From: Methanobacteriota archaeon
Lineage (GTDB): Archaea; Thermoplasmatota; Thermoplasmata; UBA10834
Length of the DNA: 64,000 bases
NCBI GenBank assembly: GCA_020347645.1
Contig: CP070736.1
Location: 176,626-240,625, forward strand
Direction: 5' to 3'
A model generated the notes under the pieces. It saw only the letters and a list, made by a program, of their open reading frames with translations. It ran no database searches and was not told where the DNA came from. Each line of letters begins with the position of its first letter. Within the stretch, counting starts at the first letter, position 1. The translations under genes were made by a program, and so were the position numbers. Of this stretch, positions 16,215 to 26,284 are shown piece after piece.

Positions 16215-16652
16215 ATGAGTGCGAGCGGCGGAGCCACTGAGTTGATATTCTTCGTTTCTGCAGTCATTGTAGCGACCGCAGTTGTCGCGGTCGCGGCCAA
16301 CGGCATCTACGACCTGACGGAAGGGATAGATGATAGGGGCGACCAGGTCAAGGACGAGATGTCGACTCGGATTGTCATCATAAACGACCCGTCAGCAATC
16401 CCGAACGATCCCGTTCTAATCTACGTGAAGAACATCGGAACGACTACACTGAACCACAACTATATCAGTGTGATGTTGGATGGAGTTTCAAGAACCGACC
16501 TTACGCTGTCGTTGAGCGGGAACAGGACTTCGTTCTGGGAACCCACTAGCCTGCTGACGATATCAATCGACCAGAACCTTTCATCAGGTGACCACACGGT
16601 ACAAGTGACCACCGAGAACGGAGTCTCAGACACGCTCAGCTTCCGCATGTAG
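16215..16652 (+). CDS. arlG: ArlG (FlaG) stator protein
   Basis: 145 residues of normal size: N-terminal transmembrane helix (LIFFVSAVIVATAVVAVAAN, 9-29) and one beta-sandwich domain (VLIYVKNIGTTTLNHNYISV, TVQVTTENGVSDTLSF). ArlG forms a filament-like cap with ArlF in the pseudoperiplasm and is part of the stator. It follows arlF by 15 bases with GGGAGAGGAG as ribosome site and precedes arlH by about 20 bases. Confidence 0.93.
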   Translation: MSASGGATELIFFVSAVIVATAVVAVAANGIYDLTEGIDDRGDQVKDEMSTRIVIINDPSAIPNDPVLIYVKNIGTTTLNHNYISVMLDGVSRTDLTLSLSGNRTSFWEPTSLLTISIDQNLSSGDHTVQVTTENGVSDTLSFRM

Positions 16653-16671
16653 GGAGGAGGTGAACTCCCCG

Positions 16672-17370
16672 TTGGGCGACATCTACAAGCTTCAGATAGC
16701 CAGGGATGACCTGCACGACCAGCTTGGCCAGGGGCTTCCAACGGGAACTATTACTCTGATTGAAGGAGCCAAGGGCTCTGGGAAGAGCGCAATCCTTGAA
16801 CGCATGATCTTCGGATTCCTAAGCAACGAACACTCCGTGACCTGCATCTCGACGGAGTTGACAGTCAAGGACTTCATAGACCAGATGTACTGCCTCGACT
16901 ATCCCATCGCGTCTTGGCTGCTTAACGGCAGACTGAAGTTCGTCCCCGTCTATCCTCTCATAGGAAACAGCCGCAACAGGAAGGATTTCCTCGGTATGCT
17001 GATGAGTTCGAAAGAGCTCTTCAACAGCGATGTCATCATAATAGATACCTTCTCGAGCCTCGTGAGCAATAGTCTGCGCGGGGAGGAAAACAGCATCAAC
17101 GTGCTGGGATTCTTCAAGAAGCTCACGGGAATGAACAAGAGCGTCGTCGTCTCTGTCGACCCGGATGAGGTAGAGGGCGAGGCGCTTTCGCCATTCGAGT
17201 CGGACAGCCATGTGTACCTGAACCTCGTAGTTTCACAGGTTGGAGGTATAATATCGAGGAACATAATGGTTAAGAGATTCGCCAACACACAGTACAGAGT
17301 ATCGCCCATGATAGGATTCAGGATAGAGCCAAATGTAGGAATGGTCATTGAGATCACTTCGGTAGTGTGA
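16672..17370 (+). CDS. arlH: ArlH (FlaH) KaiC-like regulatory ATP-binding protein
   Basis: 232 residues. Walker A GAKGSGKSAI near the N-terminus and Walker B DVIIIDTFSSL. RecA/KaiC-fold ArlH binds ATP, forms a hexameric ring and regulates the ArlI motor ATPase. TTG 16672 is chosen because GGGAGGAGGT (16653-16662) lies 9-10 bases upstream; GTG 16660 overlaps that site. Length is typical. It sits 10 bases before the first arlI gene. Confidence 0.93.
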   Translation: MGDIYKLQIARDDLHDQLGQGLPTGTITLIEGAKGSGKSAILERMIFGFLSNEHSVTCISTELTVKDFIDQMYCLDYPIASWLLNGRLKFVPVYPLIGNSRNRKDFLGMLMSSKELFNSDVIIIDTFSSLVSNSLRGEENSINVLGFFKKLTGMNKSVVVSVDPDEVEGEALSPFESDSHVYLNLVVSQVGGIISRNIMVKRFANTQYRVSPMIGFRIEPNVGMVIEITSVV

Positions 17371-17380
17371 GGGAACGCCG

Positions 17381-19012
17381 ATGGCCACGAAGCTCAGCAG
17401 AGTACTGGAGCGAAACCCGCATCTCAGTATATACATGCAGGAGTACGCCCAGAGAACCAGACAGACGCCTCAGTTCATGGACACGCTATCCAAGGACATC
17501 GGCAAGGAAAGTCAGGTCGACATCGTATATCCAGTAGGAGATCCGATATTCATACATATCCATGGGTCCAAAGACGAGGGACAGCACTACGACGTAGTGC
17601 AGCCGGAGATGGATGAGCACGTCGAGAAGCACTACGACAGAGTTGTGGACAAGATATTCGTGCTGTCCGGCAAGGAGAAGGTGCATGTCACAGATGCGGA
17701 ATTCAACGCGGTGCTAGACGGGCTGTTGGAGAGCATTGTAAAGGTATCGGACAGAGGAGCGCCGTCCAAGCTGACACAGTTGTTCGCACCGACCTCCAAG
17801 GTATATTTGACCGATGAGGAGGCGAGAATAGTCGAGTACTATGTAAAGCGCAACATACTTCAGAACGGTGTTCTGGAACCAGTTCTGAGAGACCCGTACA
17901 TAGAGGACATTCATTGCGTGGGCACCAGGGAGATCAACCTCTATCACAAGATCCTCGGAATGGTGGAGACGAACATCAGATTCAATGATGTCCGGGAGCT
18001 CGACGACTATACAAAATCCATGAGCGAGAGGATGGGTAGGCCTGCATCGATTTCGAGGCCTATAATCGATGGAGCGCTGCCCGATGGCTCACGTATAAAC
18101 ATAGTCTATGCCGACGACGTGAGCGTCAGCGGTCCCACATTCACCATCAGGAAATTCTCTACCGAACCGCTGAGCTCCGCTCAACTGGCCGGATGGAACA
18201 CGATATCGTCTCAGGAAGCGGCCTATCTTTGGCTCTGCCTTGAGAATGGCATGAGCGTGTTCGTATGCGGCGAGACGGCGTCTGGAAAGACAACTCTGTT
18301 GAATTCAATATTCCCGTTCATAAGATACGACCAGAAGATCTTCTCCGCGGAGGACACTCTCGAGGTGCAGCCGCCGCACTCTGTATGGCAACAGCTGTCG
18401 ACGAGAGAGTTCGGGCCTGAGGACAGCAAGGTCGACACTTTCGCCCTGCTTCGGTCAGGTCTGAGATCGCGTCCGAACTACATCATAGTGGGCGAGATAA
18501 GAGGGAAGGAAGGCAACGTAGCGTTCCAGGCTATGCAGACGGGCATACCAGTCATGGCTACATTCCATGCGGCTTCCATCAAACGGATGATACAGAGGTT
18601 CACCGGCGCACCTATCAGCGTGCCCGTCACCAGCATGGACAACCTGAATGTGGCGGTGTTTCTTGCGGGAGTCTACAGAAGTGGCAAGCTCATCAGACGC
18701 GTGCTGTCTATCGAGGAGATCCTCGGATACAGCGAATCCATGGGCGGGGTAATGACGAGAGCAGTCTTCGTGTGGAACCCCGTCAACGATCAACACATAT
18801 TCAGAGGCATGAACAACTCGTACATCCTGGAGGAGAGGGTTGCCGTCAAACGGGGATACAAGGACAAGCGCGACATCTATAAGGAGTTGGCGCTAAGGGC
18901 AAAGATCCTCGACAGAATGATCGAGATGAATATGACGAACTACAAGACCGTCAACGACATCCTTAGGGCGTTCCAGAAGGAGGGCGTGTCTGGACTGCCA
19001 TTCACCGTATGA
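17381..19012 (+). CDS. arlI: ArlI (FlaI) motor/assembly ATPase, copy 1
   Basis: 543 residues. Secretion-superfamily ATPase: N-terminal domain ending QVDIVYPVGDPIF; Walker A GETASGKTTLL (about 297-307); the Asp box EDTLEVQPPHS; Walker B IIVGEIRGKEG; the His box MATFHAAS. ArlI hexamers power both filament assembly and rotation. All catalytic motifs are intact. A second complete copy follows at 19220-20866, aligned along its full length. Copy 1 is in the polycistronic run arlF-G-H-I. Confidence 0.95.
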   Translation: MATKLSRVLERNPHLSIYMQEYAQRTRQTPQFMDTLSKDIGKESQVDIVYPVGDPIFIHIHGSKDEGQHYDVVQPEMDEHVEKHYDRVVDKIFVLSGKEKVHVTDAEFNAVLDGLLESIVKVSDRGAPSKLTQLFAPTSKVYLTDEEARIVEYYVKRNILQNGVLEPVLRDPYIEDIHCVGTREINLYHKILGMVETNIRFNDVRELDDYTKSMSERMGRPASISRPIIDGALPDGSRINIVYADDVSVSGPTFTIRKFSTEPLSSAQLAGWNTISSQEAAYLWLCLENGMSVFVCGETASGKTTLLNSIFPFIRYDQKIFSAEDTLEVQPPHSVWQQLSTREFGPEDSKVDTFALLRSGLRSRPNYIIVGEIRGKEGNVAFQAMQTGIPVMATFHAASIKRMIQRFTGAPISVPVTSMDNLNVAVFLAGVYRSGKLIRRVLSIEEILGYSESMGGVMTRAVFVWNPVNDQHIFRGMNNSYILEERVAVKRGYKDKRDIYKELALRAKILDRMIEMNMTNYKTVNDILRAFQKEGVSGLPFTV

Positions 19013-19219
19013 AAGGGTGAATGGCCCCATGCGCGCGAGCGGCCGCTTCGTAACGGTGATAGTCAGCCATGAGAATTGTCTGCGAACGCTTATAACGAAC
19101 AGGTCAGGATGAGCATAGGAGGCCGCCGAGCATGAGCTCCGCATGTCAAAGACGATTGACATGATGACCGAGTCTGCCAAAGAGGGACGCCGCTGCCCGC
19201 GCCTCAGGGATGGGCGAGG
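19013..19219 (+). promoter_or_regulatory. Promoter and leader before the second ArlI gene
   Basis: CGCTTATAACGA at 19087-19098 looks like a TATA box; the expected start is near 19118-19124, at AGGAGG (19117-19122). From there two very short frames open (ATG 19132, 10 codons; ATG 19143, overlapping the arlI copy 2 start) before ATG 19220. The leader shows that arlI copy 2 and arlJ may be transcribed separately from the upstream operon. Confidence 0.5.
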
Positions 19220-20866
19220 ATGCCTGATTACGATGTGGGTCTCAAGAAAGCCTTCAAAAGGAATCCACATCTGAGAGACTACATCGGTAGATTCGTTACC
19301 GAGCACCATGCGACCCCGGAGTTCAAAACGGAGCTTTCAAGGGCGATGGAAGACGTTGAAGCGATAAACATCATATACCCCATCGGCGACCCTCTTTTCG
19401 TACATGTATTCTCTACTAAGAGCGTGCCCATAAGCTACACATCGGTGCAACCCACGCTCACGGACGACCTGCAGATGAAGTTCAACAGGATAATGCGTCG
19501 GGTCTACGACAAGGCAGTCTACAAAGCACCTCATAAAGACATAAAGGAATTCGAGGAGAACCTGACTAAGCTGATAGAAGAATCCACCGTCACCGTCGAG
19601 GAGCAACGACGGGAGAGAAAGGCATTGTTTGGCGATATGTTCTCCGAGCCGAAGGTGCCAGTCACAGACGAGGAAATTGACCTGATTAGGTATCATGCCG
19701 TGCAGAACATAATACTGAGTGGCCCTCTGCAGCCCCTCCTCAGAGATCCCTACATAGAGGATATTCACTGCATAGGCCACGACAACGTCTCAATCGTTCA
19801 CAAGATCTTTCAATCCATGCCCACGAACATCCAGTTCGAGTCGATGGAGGAGCTCGACAACTATGTCAGAGCACTGAGTGAGAGAATCGGACGGCCTGCC
19901 TCGCTGGCCCGACCGATAGTCGACGGTACACTCGCGGACGGATCCAGGATCAATCTGATCTACGCTGACGACGTCAGCGTAAGAGGGCCTAGCTTCTCGA
20001 TCAGAAAATTCGCAGAAGAACCTATCAGCATCACGCAACTGATACAGTGGAACACACTAAGCTCGAGAGAGGCCGCCTATCTATGGCTCTGCCTTGAGGA
20101 GGGCATGAGCGTCTTCTTCTGCGGTGAGACCGCGTCTGGAAAGACCACCACCATGGGAGCCGTTCTCCCGTTCATAAAATATGACAGCAAGGTCTACACG
20201 GCGGAAGACACCATCGAGATGCAGGTGCCGCATAAGGTTTGGCAGAGGCTGGCCACCCGCGATTTCGGACCGGAAGATAGCCGCGTGGACACTTTTGCCT
20301 TGCTGAAGGCGGCGCTCAGGTCTAGACCCAATTACATCATTGTCGGAGAGATAAGGGGGAAAGAGGGCAGCGTGGCTTTCCAGGCTATGCAAACCGGGCA
20401 CCCCGTATTGTCTACTTTCCATGCGGCTTCGACAAGGAAGCTGATTCAGAGGTTTACGAGTGATCCGATAAATGTTCCGATAACATTCATCGATAACCTG
20501 AATGTGGCGTTCTTTCAGGCTGGCATCTATCGGGAAGGCAAGTTCCTCAGGAGGACTATGCTCATAGACGAAATCGTCGGGTTCAACGAAGCACTCGGAG
20601 GCATAATGACTAGGACCGTATTTCTGTGGAATGCGGCGGACGACACCCATGTATTCAAGGGGATGAACAACTCGTACATTCTCGAGGAGAAGATCGCAGT
20701 CAAGAGGGGCTACGGCGACAAGAGGAAGATCTATGATGATCTTGCGCTCCGGACGACTATCCTCGATGAGATGATTGCCAGGAAGATATTCAAGTACGAA
20801 GCGGTGGAAGGAATCTTCAAAGAGTTTCAGAAGAAGGGGGTGAGTGGTCTACCCTTCCCTGTATAG
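19220..20866 (+). CDS. arlI: ArlI (FlaI) motor/assembly ATPase, copy 2
   Basis: 548 residues with complete catalytic equipment: Walker A GETASGKTTTM (about 302-312), EDTIEMQVPHK, Walker B IIVGEIRGKEG and LSTFHAAS. Same domain order as copy 1 and the same C-terminal ending (EFQKKGVSGLPFPV against AFQKEGVSGLPFTV), so the two are a tandem duplication that has diverged, mostly in the first 130 residues. The nearby ArlJ (20876) presumably works with either. Two motor ATPases could serve different filaments or form mixed hexamers (inference). Confidence 0.94.
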   Translation: MPDYDVGLKKAFKRNPHLRDYIGRFVTEHHATPEFKTELSRAMEDVEAINIIYPIGDPLFVHVFSTKSVPISYTSVQPTLTDDLQMKFNRIMRRVYDKAVYKAPHKDIKEFEENLTKLIEESTVTVEEQRRERKALFGDMFSEPKVPVTDEEIDLIRYHAVQNIILSGPLQPLLRDPYIEDIHCIGHDNVSIVHKIFQSMPTNIQFESMEELDNYVRALSERIGRPASLARPIVDGTLADGSRINLIYADDVSVRGPSFSIRKFAEEPISITQLIQWNTLSSREAAYLWLCLEEGMSVFFCGETASGKTTTMGAVLPFIKYDSKVYTAEDTIEMQVPHKVWQRLATRDFGPEDSRVDTFALLKAALRSRPNYIIVGEIRGKEGSVAFQAMQTGHPVLSTFHAASTRKLIQRFTSDPINVPITFIDNLNVAFFQAGIYREGKFLRRTMLIDEIVGFNEALGGIMTRTVFLWNAADDTHVFKGMNNSYILEEKIAVKRGYGDKRKIYDDLALRTTILDEMIARKIFKYEAVEGIFKEFQKKGVSGLPFPV

Positions 20867-20875
20867 ACCCGTCTC

Positions 20876-22534
20876 ATGCCAAGCGGTAACTTCAAGCGCC
20901 TGTACCAATCAATCGAGATGCCTGTCGCGACTTATTTTACAAAGTACGCCCTCCCGCTGGTTATCGCGGGGATAGCCGTGGCAGCTGCCCTGGTGTATCT
21001 GTTTCCTGAATTGGCGACAGACGGCATCTTCAGATACGTCTTCCTCGCGATACCGATTCTCTTCTCCGTCCTTGCCATCACATTTCCGCTGCTTCAGGGG
21101 GAGAGGAGGAAGATGCAGATCGATAGGAACCTTCACCTGTTCCTCATCCGGATGAGCGTCCTCTCGACTTCCAAGCTACCGCGCAAGAAGATGCTGGAGA
21201 TCCTGTCAAAGGTGAAGGAATACGAGGCGTTGAGCGTTGAGATCGAGAAGATCTACAAACTCATGGAGTTCTGGAATATGGGCCTAGCCGACGCTGCGAG
21301 AACCGTCGCTAGAAAGACCCCGTCTCCGGCGCTGGCGGACTTCTTGGACAGGCTCGCCCACTCGTCGGACGCGGGAGAGGACATTGAGGAGTTCCTCTCC
21401 AAGGAGAGGGATGTTGCGGTCAACGTGTACCTGAACAAGTACGAGACAGCGCTGAAAGATCTCGACTTGCTCAACGAGATCTTCGTTGCGGTATTGATCG
21501 CCCTCATGTTCATGCTGGTGTTCATCGCGCTTCTTCCGGTGTTTGTCGACGTCTCGATAACACTGATCCTACCAGGAGTTGCTCTCCTATTCGTGATAAT
21601 CGAGGTGCTGGTACTGTACCTCGTCAAGTCGCTGTTGCCGTCGGACCCTATATGGCACAACATGGAAGAAAGGACAGAGGTGGATGAGACTCTAAAGACC
21701 GTACTTCCCGCGACCTACGCCGCCTGCGTTGCGCTAGCGATATTCGGATTCTACGCAAGGGTTCCGCTCACCGCTGTTGTCGCACTTGTCGTCACCCCTC
21801 TGCTGTACCCGGGTTTCCTCATAAGGAGGGAGGAAAAGAAGGTTCGCGCAAGAGATGAGAACTATGACGCATTCATGAGGGCTGTCGGGAGCTACGCCGC
21901 TTCCGCAGGTTCAGCCGTCACCGACGGTGTCGGGAGGTTGAGCAAACATGATTTTGGCGAGCTCACAACGGGCATCGAGGTGCTCTTCAAGCGGCTATTG
22001 ACGCGCATTGACCAGATCAGGGCTTGGAACTTGTTTGCTGCGGAAACCGGCAGCAACCTCATATCGAAGTTTACCGAGATGTATGTAGTCGGCCTTTCGG
22101 TCGGGGGAAAGGTAGATAGAGTCATCGATATCATCAGCACGAATTTCGTCAAACTCATGGGCGTTCGACGCAAGAGATACCAAGCCTCGGACAACATGCT
22201 TGGCACACTGTACGGAATGTCGATCGGCATCACATTCACGCTATTCTCCGCACTCAGCCTGATGAATCTTTTGAATCAGATGAACGAGCAGTTCGCCCTG
22301 TCGCAGACGACCATAGTGCTGCCCATAGCTCTCCAATCGTTCGACCTGAGCCTCGCAGAGGCCATATTCCTGCTCATAGTCTTCGCACATGCTCTCATCT
22401 CGGCGAACCTCATCGCATTCTCTGGCGGCAGCCACAAACACAGTTTCTACATCAACTTCGCCGTCATCATTTGGATGAGCACCGTGACGGCCTTGGTTAC
22501 GCAGATGATGCTTGACAAGGTTCTCAACCTTTAG
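20876..22534 (+). CDS. arlJ: ArlJ (FlaJ) archaellum membrane platform protein
   Basis: 552 residues of TadC/GspF-type platform: two hydrophobic segments near the N-terminus (ALPLVIAGIAVAAALVYLF and VFLAIPILFSVLAI), two T2SF helical domains on the cytoplasmic side (for example MRAVGSYAASAGSAVTDGV), and clusters of hydrophobic helices at about 205-250, 275-320 and 440-550. It connects the ArlI hexamer to the growing filament. It starts ATG nine bases after arlI copy 2. End of the archaellum cluster. Confidence 0.93.
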   Translation: MPSGNFKRLYQSIEMPVATYFTKYALPLVIAGIAVAAALVYLFPELATDGIFRYVFLAIPILFSVLAITFPLLQGERRKMQIDRNLHLFLIRMSVLSTSKLPRKKMLEILSKVKEYEALSVEIEKIYKLMEFWNMGLADAARTVARKTPSPALADFLDRLAHSSDAGEDIEEFLSKERDVAVNVYLNKYETALKDLDLLNEIFVAVLIALMFMLVFIALLPVFVDVSITLILPGVALLFVIIEVLVLYLVKSLLPSDPIWHNMEERTEVDETLKTVLPATYAACVALAIFGFYARVPLTAVVALVVTPLLYPGFLIRREEKKVRARDENYDAFMRAVGSYAASAGSAVTDGVGRLSKHDFGELTTGIEVLFKRLLTRIDQIRAWNLFAAETGSNLISKFTEMYVVGLSVGGKVDRVIDIISTNFVKLMGVRRKRYQASDNMLGTLYGMSIGITFTLFSALSLMNLLNQMNEQFALSQTTIVLPIALQSFDLSLAEAIFLLIVFAHALISANLIAFSGGSHKHSFYINFAVIIWMSTVTALVTQMMLDKVLNL

Positions 22535-22864
22535 AGAATGGGGAAGGACGCCCGCCGATCATCGCTGGTTCTGTTTCTCCGCACAAGAATTCGGCCACCG
22601 AATCTGCCTTTCCATGCTATTCCCGTAATAGGGAACATCGACGTAAACTATAGGACCGGATGCTCCGCGGGCGCTGGACGATTACATGCTGGCGCTCGGA
22701 GATAAGCATTTGGACAGGAGTCTCTTCTGTGAAAATCAGACGAGATTCTCTTCGCGTCGGCAGAGTCTTCTTCGGCTCGTCTCAACAACGCTTACAGCGT
22801 ATGATAGTCAGAGTCGAGAATTGGGGGCCAAGCCTTATGAGCGTACGCGCGTGATTCTTGCACA
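22535..22864 (+). other. Intergenic region after the archaellum
   Basis: No gene seen. Two small hairpins follow arlJ: ATTCGG/CCGAAT (about 22588-22602) and TTCCC/GGGAA (about 22619-22634), possible transcript-end structures though no long T-run follows. A TATA-like AGCCTTATGA (22831-22840) lies 25 bases before ATG 22865 and probably gives a leaderless mRNA for the next gene. Confidence 0.5.
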
Positions 22865-25800
22865 ATGGCCACCGTGAGTAGGGCTGCGCTCACGTGCTGC
22901 ATGGCAGGCGTTTTGCTCATCCCGGTGACGCTTGTGCTCTTCCTTCAGGGAATCAGTACGTCGCCCGCTCACGCGCTGCCGACGGACGATTTTGGCGATG
23001 GAATTCGGGTAACCTTCGACCCGGCGGCGTCAGTGAACATCTCATCGGTAGTAGACGACGAGGGGGACATTCATGTCGTCTGGGAGGATTTTAGGTCTGG
23101 TAACGGGGATGTTTATTATGTCAAACTGGACGAAGAAGGGAACAAACTGACCAACGACGCCAAGATCTCCAACGACTCTGCCATGTCACGGCATCCATCG
23201 GTGGCGGTGGACGACTCGGATCATATCTTCATCGTCTGGGAGAGCGTCGAGAACGGCTCCGCAGAGCTGTATTTCGCCAAGCTCTGGTACTACGCAGGCA
23301 ACATTACCTTCGAATACAATGGCTTGAGAGTATCTGACGCCGACCCCGCGAACTCGACGGAGCCGGAAATCAGCATTTGCACCGATGGATCTCTGGCAGT
23401 TGTGTGGACTGATGCCAGGGATGATGTCGGCGATGGAAACCGCGAAATCTACTACAAACGACTCAGTACGACGGGGGCGGCAATAACAGCCGATGTCAGG
23501 GTGACGGGAGATTTCGGGGTCTCGGAACGTCCCCGCATGGATATCGATTCCGCGGGGAATGTTCACATAGTGTGGTACGATTTCAGAGATTCGGATAACG
23601 GGCAGGTCATCAACCACGGCGTGTTCTACCGGAAGGTTACACCGAACGGAGTCCCGATGACCAATGAAACCAGGATAACTTTCGCATCACCGTCTTCGAG
23701 CCCGGACGTGGCAGTCGACACTGACGGGAATGTACATGTCGTATTCGACGATGATAGGTATGCCGCCTTCGATGTGTTCTACACTCTCCTGGATAGTAAC
23801 GGCATGACTCTTGTCGACGACAGAGTGGTTTCGGCGAAGGACGACAACGAGTCGCGTTTCCCTCGCATTTCGTTGAGCGATTCAAGGGTTGTCGATACAG
23901 TTTGGCAGGACTCTGCCTCCGGCGTCTGGGCGATTCATTATTCGGCGATGGTCTACAATGGTTCGCTAGAAGTGTTCGACCAACCCATCTCAGATATGGG
24001 CTCACGCAACGCGACAGGGCCGATCGTAATGTGTGCGAAGGACAACAACACCTTGGTCACGTTCGTCGGGGGAGTGCCCAACGAAGAACTGTTCTTCCTG
24101 AGGACGCACAGAGCAGATATCGCGATTACGGGAGGCGACGTGTCGCTATCGGACACCCAACCATTGGAGGGTTCGACGATACTTGTGAACTTAACCGTTC
24201 GTAATCTAGTTGGGGAAGCCGCCTCCGACCTTGTTGTTGGATTGCTGATCGATGGCGAGTACATCGCCGAGGAGAGCATAGACTCTCTGTTGGCGGGCGC
24301 CACGGCCGCAGTATCTTTCAGCTACACTGTCAAAGCGAGTGATTCGTCCGTGACGGTTGTGCTTGATCCATACCAGTCGATAAGGGAAACCGACGAGTCG
24401 AACAATGCAGTAACGATTCCAATCACCGTGAGGATTCCAGGTGTAGAATTGAGCGCCGATCCCATCAGTAGATCGGTCGAACCGGGGCAAAGCGCCTTGT
24501 TCAACCTCACAATCGAAAACACTGGCTCCTACGCCGCGGATTACAATATAGCCAACTCTGCAATCGGCGACGGATGGAGCGTAGATCTCGAAGCTGGCAG
24601 TGTCTTGACTATTCCACCGACGAATTCGACGAGCTTCCTAGTCAATGTGAGCGTGCCCGAAGGAGTCTCCCCAGGAGTGAGAACCCTAAACATCTCGGCC
24701 ACCTGCACCGACAGGACATCCGTCAATGATACATTGACGCTGATGGTCGACGTCAGACGAGCTGGTGCAATCACTGTGATCGCGCCCGCCGGATGCGCGC
24801 TCGAGCCAACCGTACCCATCAACCTCACATTCCTCGTCACGAACGCTGCCAACTCAAACGAGAGCTTCGAAGTCGAGGCAATCGATGACCGCGGGTGGAT
24901 AACTTCTGTCTCCCGAACCGACCTGACCCTCGTTCCCGGGGAGACGGTGGAAGTTGGAGTAATCGTCACTCCATCCCGCTACGATCCTCCCGGTACGCTT
25001 GACACGCTGACCGTTAGGCTCGAATCCAAGAACCTGTCGACAAACACTGGAGAAGGAAGCGTCCTGTTGATGGCCAGTCATCACAGGGAGATAGATCTGA
25101 GCCTGTCGCAGCAGGCATTTGTCAACTACTCCCTTCCTGAGGATCGGCAAATCATATACTCAATCGGGGTGAGCAACCTGGGCAACTCCGACGAGACGGT
25201 GAAGGTATGGCTTTCCGGTCTAGATTCGTTCTGGGCAGTGCTCAATACGTCATATGTGTTCCTTGATCCGGGACAGAACGATACTGTCCGCCTGACTATG
25301 ACTCCTGGACTCTATGTTCTCGCAGGCGCGTACATTTTCAACGTGAGCGCGTCGTCCGAATCAGACCCGACCGCCAACGACACCTTAGTGATGGGAGTCA
25401 ACGTTCAGCCGTTCTACGACATTGAAACCTACCTTGACCTGCCGGTTGTGTCGCCCGACGGAAGCGAATACTTGACAGTTAACATGACTGTGGAGAATTG
25501 GGGCAACAGCATAGACGTGGTTGACTTCTATGGCTATTCGGAGACACTGAATGGTACGATCCTCGTAATAGGCGGCAATGAGTACGATATCGCCACCGAA
25601 TTGCCCCCACCCTCGACTCTAGAACCGGGCAACCGCGAGGTTGTCAAGATAATGCTGCAGGTCCCAAAGGACGCAGAACCGGGATTGTACACATTCCTGG
25701 TCGATGTATATTCACTGAACGATCCGACCGCAGTTTCCTCGGAGGTGGTAACACTTCTCATACCCGAGAGGGAATCTTTCTTCAACATCTACACAATATT

Positions 25801-25996
25801 GGCGATCGCAGGAGCAGCAGCTACCGCAGCAGCGATGGTGGCTTTCTTGATCCTGAGGAAGAGGGTCAAAGAGCGAGAGGCCGTCGCCGCGGAGCAGAGG
25901 CGGCGAATGCAGCAGAAGAGGGGTTCCCGTCAGGGCAAGCGCCCGATGCCCAAGAACAGAAGGCCCGCTAGCGAGGTGCGGGAGCGCAATAGGTAG
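22865..25996 (+). CDS. Giant secreted, membrane-anchored propeller/CARDB protein
   Basis: 1043 residues. Signal peptide (about 1-37, ending SPAHA). Residues 40-400 contain about seven repeats of the type DEEGDIHVVWEDFRSGNGD (S-x-D-x-x-G-x-x-H-V-x-W-x-D-x-R), a sialidase/WD-like beta-propeller. Then a CARDB-like domain at about 415-520 (LTVRNLVGEAASDLVVGLLI, ETDESNNAVTIPITV), and three or more NEW3/Ig-like domains (LFNLTIENTGSYAADYNI, ISVSNLGNSDETV-like strands). A C-terminal helix (about 975-995) is followed by a 45-residue Arg/Lys-rich tail, so the protein is anchored with its ectodomain outside. No catalytic motif recognised; adhesion or envelope role likely. Not in an obvious operon. Confidence 0.85.
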   Translation: MATVSRAALTCCMAGVLLIPVTLVLFLQGISTSPAHALPTDDFGDGIRVTFDPAASVNISSVVDDEGDIHVVWEDFRSGNGDVYYVKLDEEGNKLTNDAKISNDSAMSRHPSVAVDDSDHIFIVWESVENGSAELYFAKLWYYAGNITFEYNGLRVSDADPANSTEPEISICTDGSLAVVWTDARDDVGDGNREIYYKRLSTTGAAITADVRVTGDFGVSERPRMDIDSAGNVHIVWYDFRDSDNGQVINHGVFYRKVTPNGVPMTNETRITFASPSSSPDVAVDTDGNVHVVFDDDRYAAFDVFYTLLDSNGMTLVDDRVVSAKDDNESRFPRISLSDSRVVDTVWQDSASGVWAIHYSAMVYNGSLEVFDQPISDMGSRNATGPIVMCAKDNNTLVTFVGGVPNEELFFLRTHRADIAITGGDVSLSDTQPLEGSTILVNLTVRNLVGEAASDLVVGLLIDGEYIAEESIDSLLAGATAAVSFSYTVKASDSSVTVVLDPYQSIRETDESNNAVTIPITVRIPGVELSADPISRSVEPGQSALFNLTIENTGSYAADYNIANSAIGDGWSVDLEAGSVLTIPPTNSTSFLVNVSVPEGVSPGVRTLNISATCTDRTSVNDTLTLMVDVRRAGAITVIAPAGCALEPTVPINLTFLVTNAANSNESFEVEAIDDRGWITSVSRTDLTLVPGETVEVGVIVTPSRYDPPGTLDTLTVRLESKNLSTNTGEGSVLLMASHHREIDLSLSQQAFVNYSLPEDRQIIYSIGVSNLGNSDETVKVWLSGLDSFWAVLNTSYVFLDPGQNDTVRLTMTPGLYVLAGAYIFNVSASSESDPTANDTLVMGVNVQPFYDIETYLDLPVVSPDGSEYLTVNMTVENWGNSIDVVDFYGYSETLNGTILVIGGNEYDIATELPPPSTLEPGNREVVKIMLQVPKDAEPGLYTFLVDVYSLNDPTAVSSEVVTLLIPERESFFNIYTILAIAGAAATAAAMVAFLILRKRVKEREAVAAEQRRRMQQKRGSRQGKRPMPKNRRPASEVRERNR

Positions 25997-26061
25997 CTTT
26001 CGGACAACCGGAAAGCTTTAAGTACAGTTTTCGATTATCAGGAGTCAGGTGATTTAGTTTG

Positions 26062-26274
26062 ATGAAACCTCTGGCTGTTCTTAACAAAGCGATTAACCGC
26101 CAGGTTATCGTTGAGCTCAAGGGCAAGAGGGGATATCGAGGAATCCTCGACGGATATGACCCCCACATGAACCTCGTGTTGAAGAACGCCGAGGAGATAC
26201 AAAACAACGAGGTCAGGCGCAAGCTGGACTCTATAATAGTCCGCGGAGATAACGTTATATACATCTCGCCGTGA
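26062..26274 (+). CDS. Sm-like archaeal protein (SmAP1/Lsm)
   Basis: 70 residues. Sm1 motif [26 protein letters not shown] and Sm2 motif [11 protein letters not shown]. Forms heptameric rings that bind U-rich RNA. ATG 26062 (TTG 26059 just before it is in frame). Located 10 bases upstream of the L37e gene, a pairing that is highly conserved in archaea, which supports both calls. Confidence 0.96.
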   Translation: MKPLAVLNKAINRQVIVELKGKRGYRGILDGYDPHMNLVLKNAEEIQNNEVRRKLDSIIVRGDNVIYISP

Positions 26275-26284
26275 GGTAAATAGA

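Noticed and set aside
19132-19274. Short frames in the leader of arlI copy 2 as a regulatory leader peptide
   Set aside because: No run of rare or repeated codons and no terminator-like structure; kept only as a remark on the leader.
22660-22877. Two overlapping short frames between arlJ and the giant secreted protein
   Set aside because: Arg/Ser-rich translations without motifs; they overlap the predicted promoter of the next gene.
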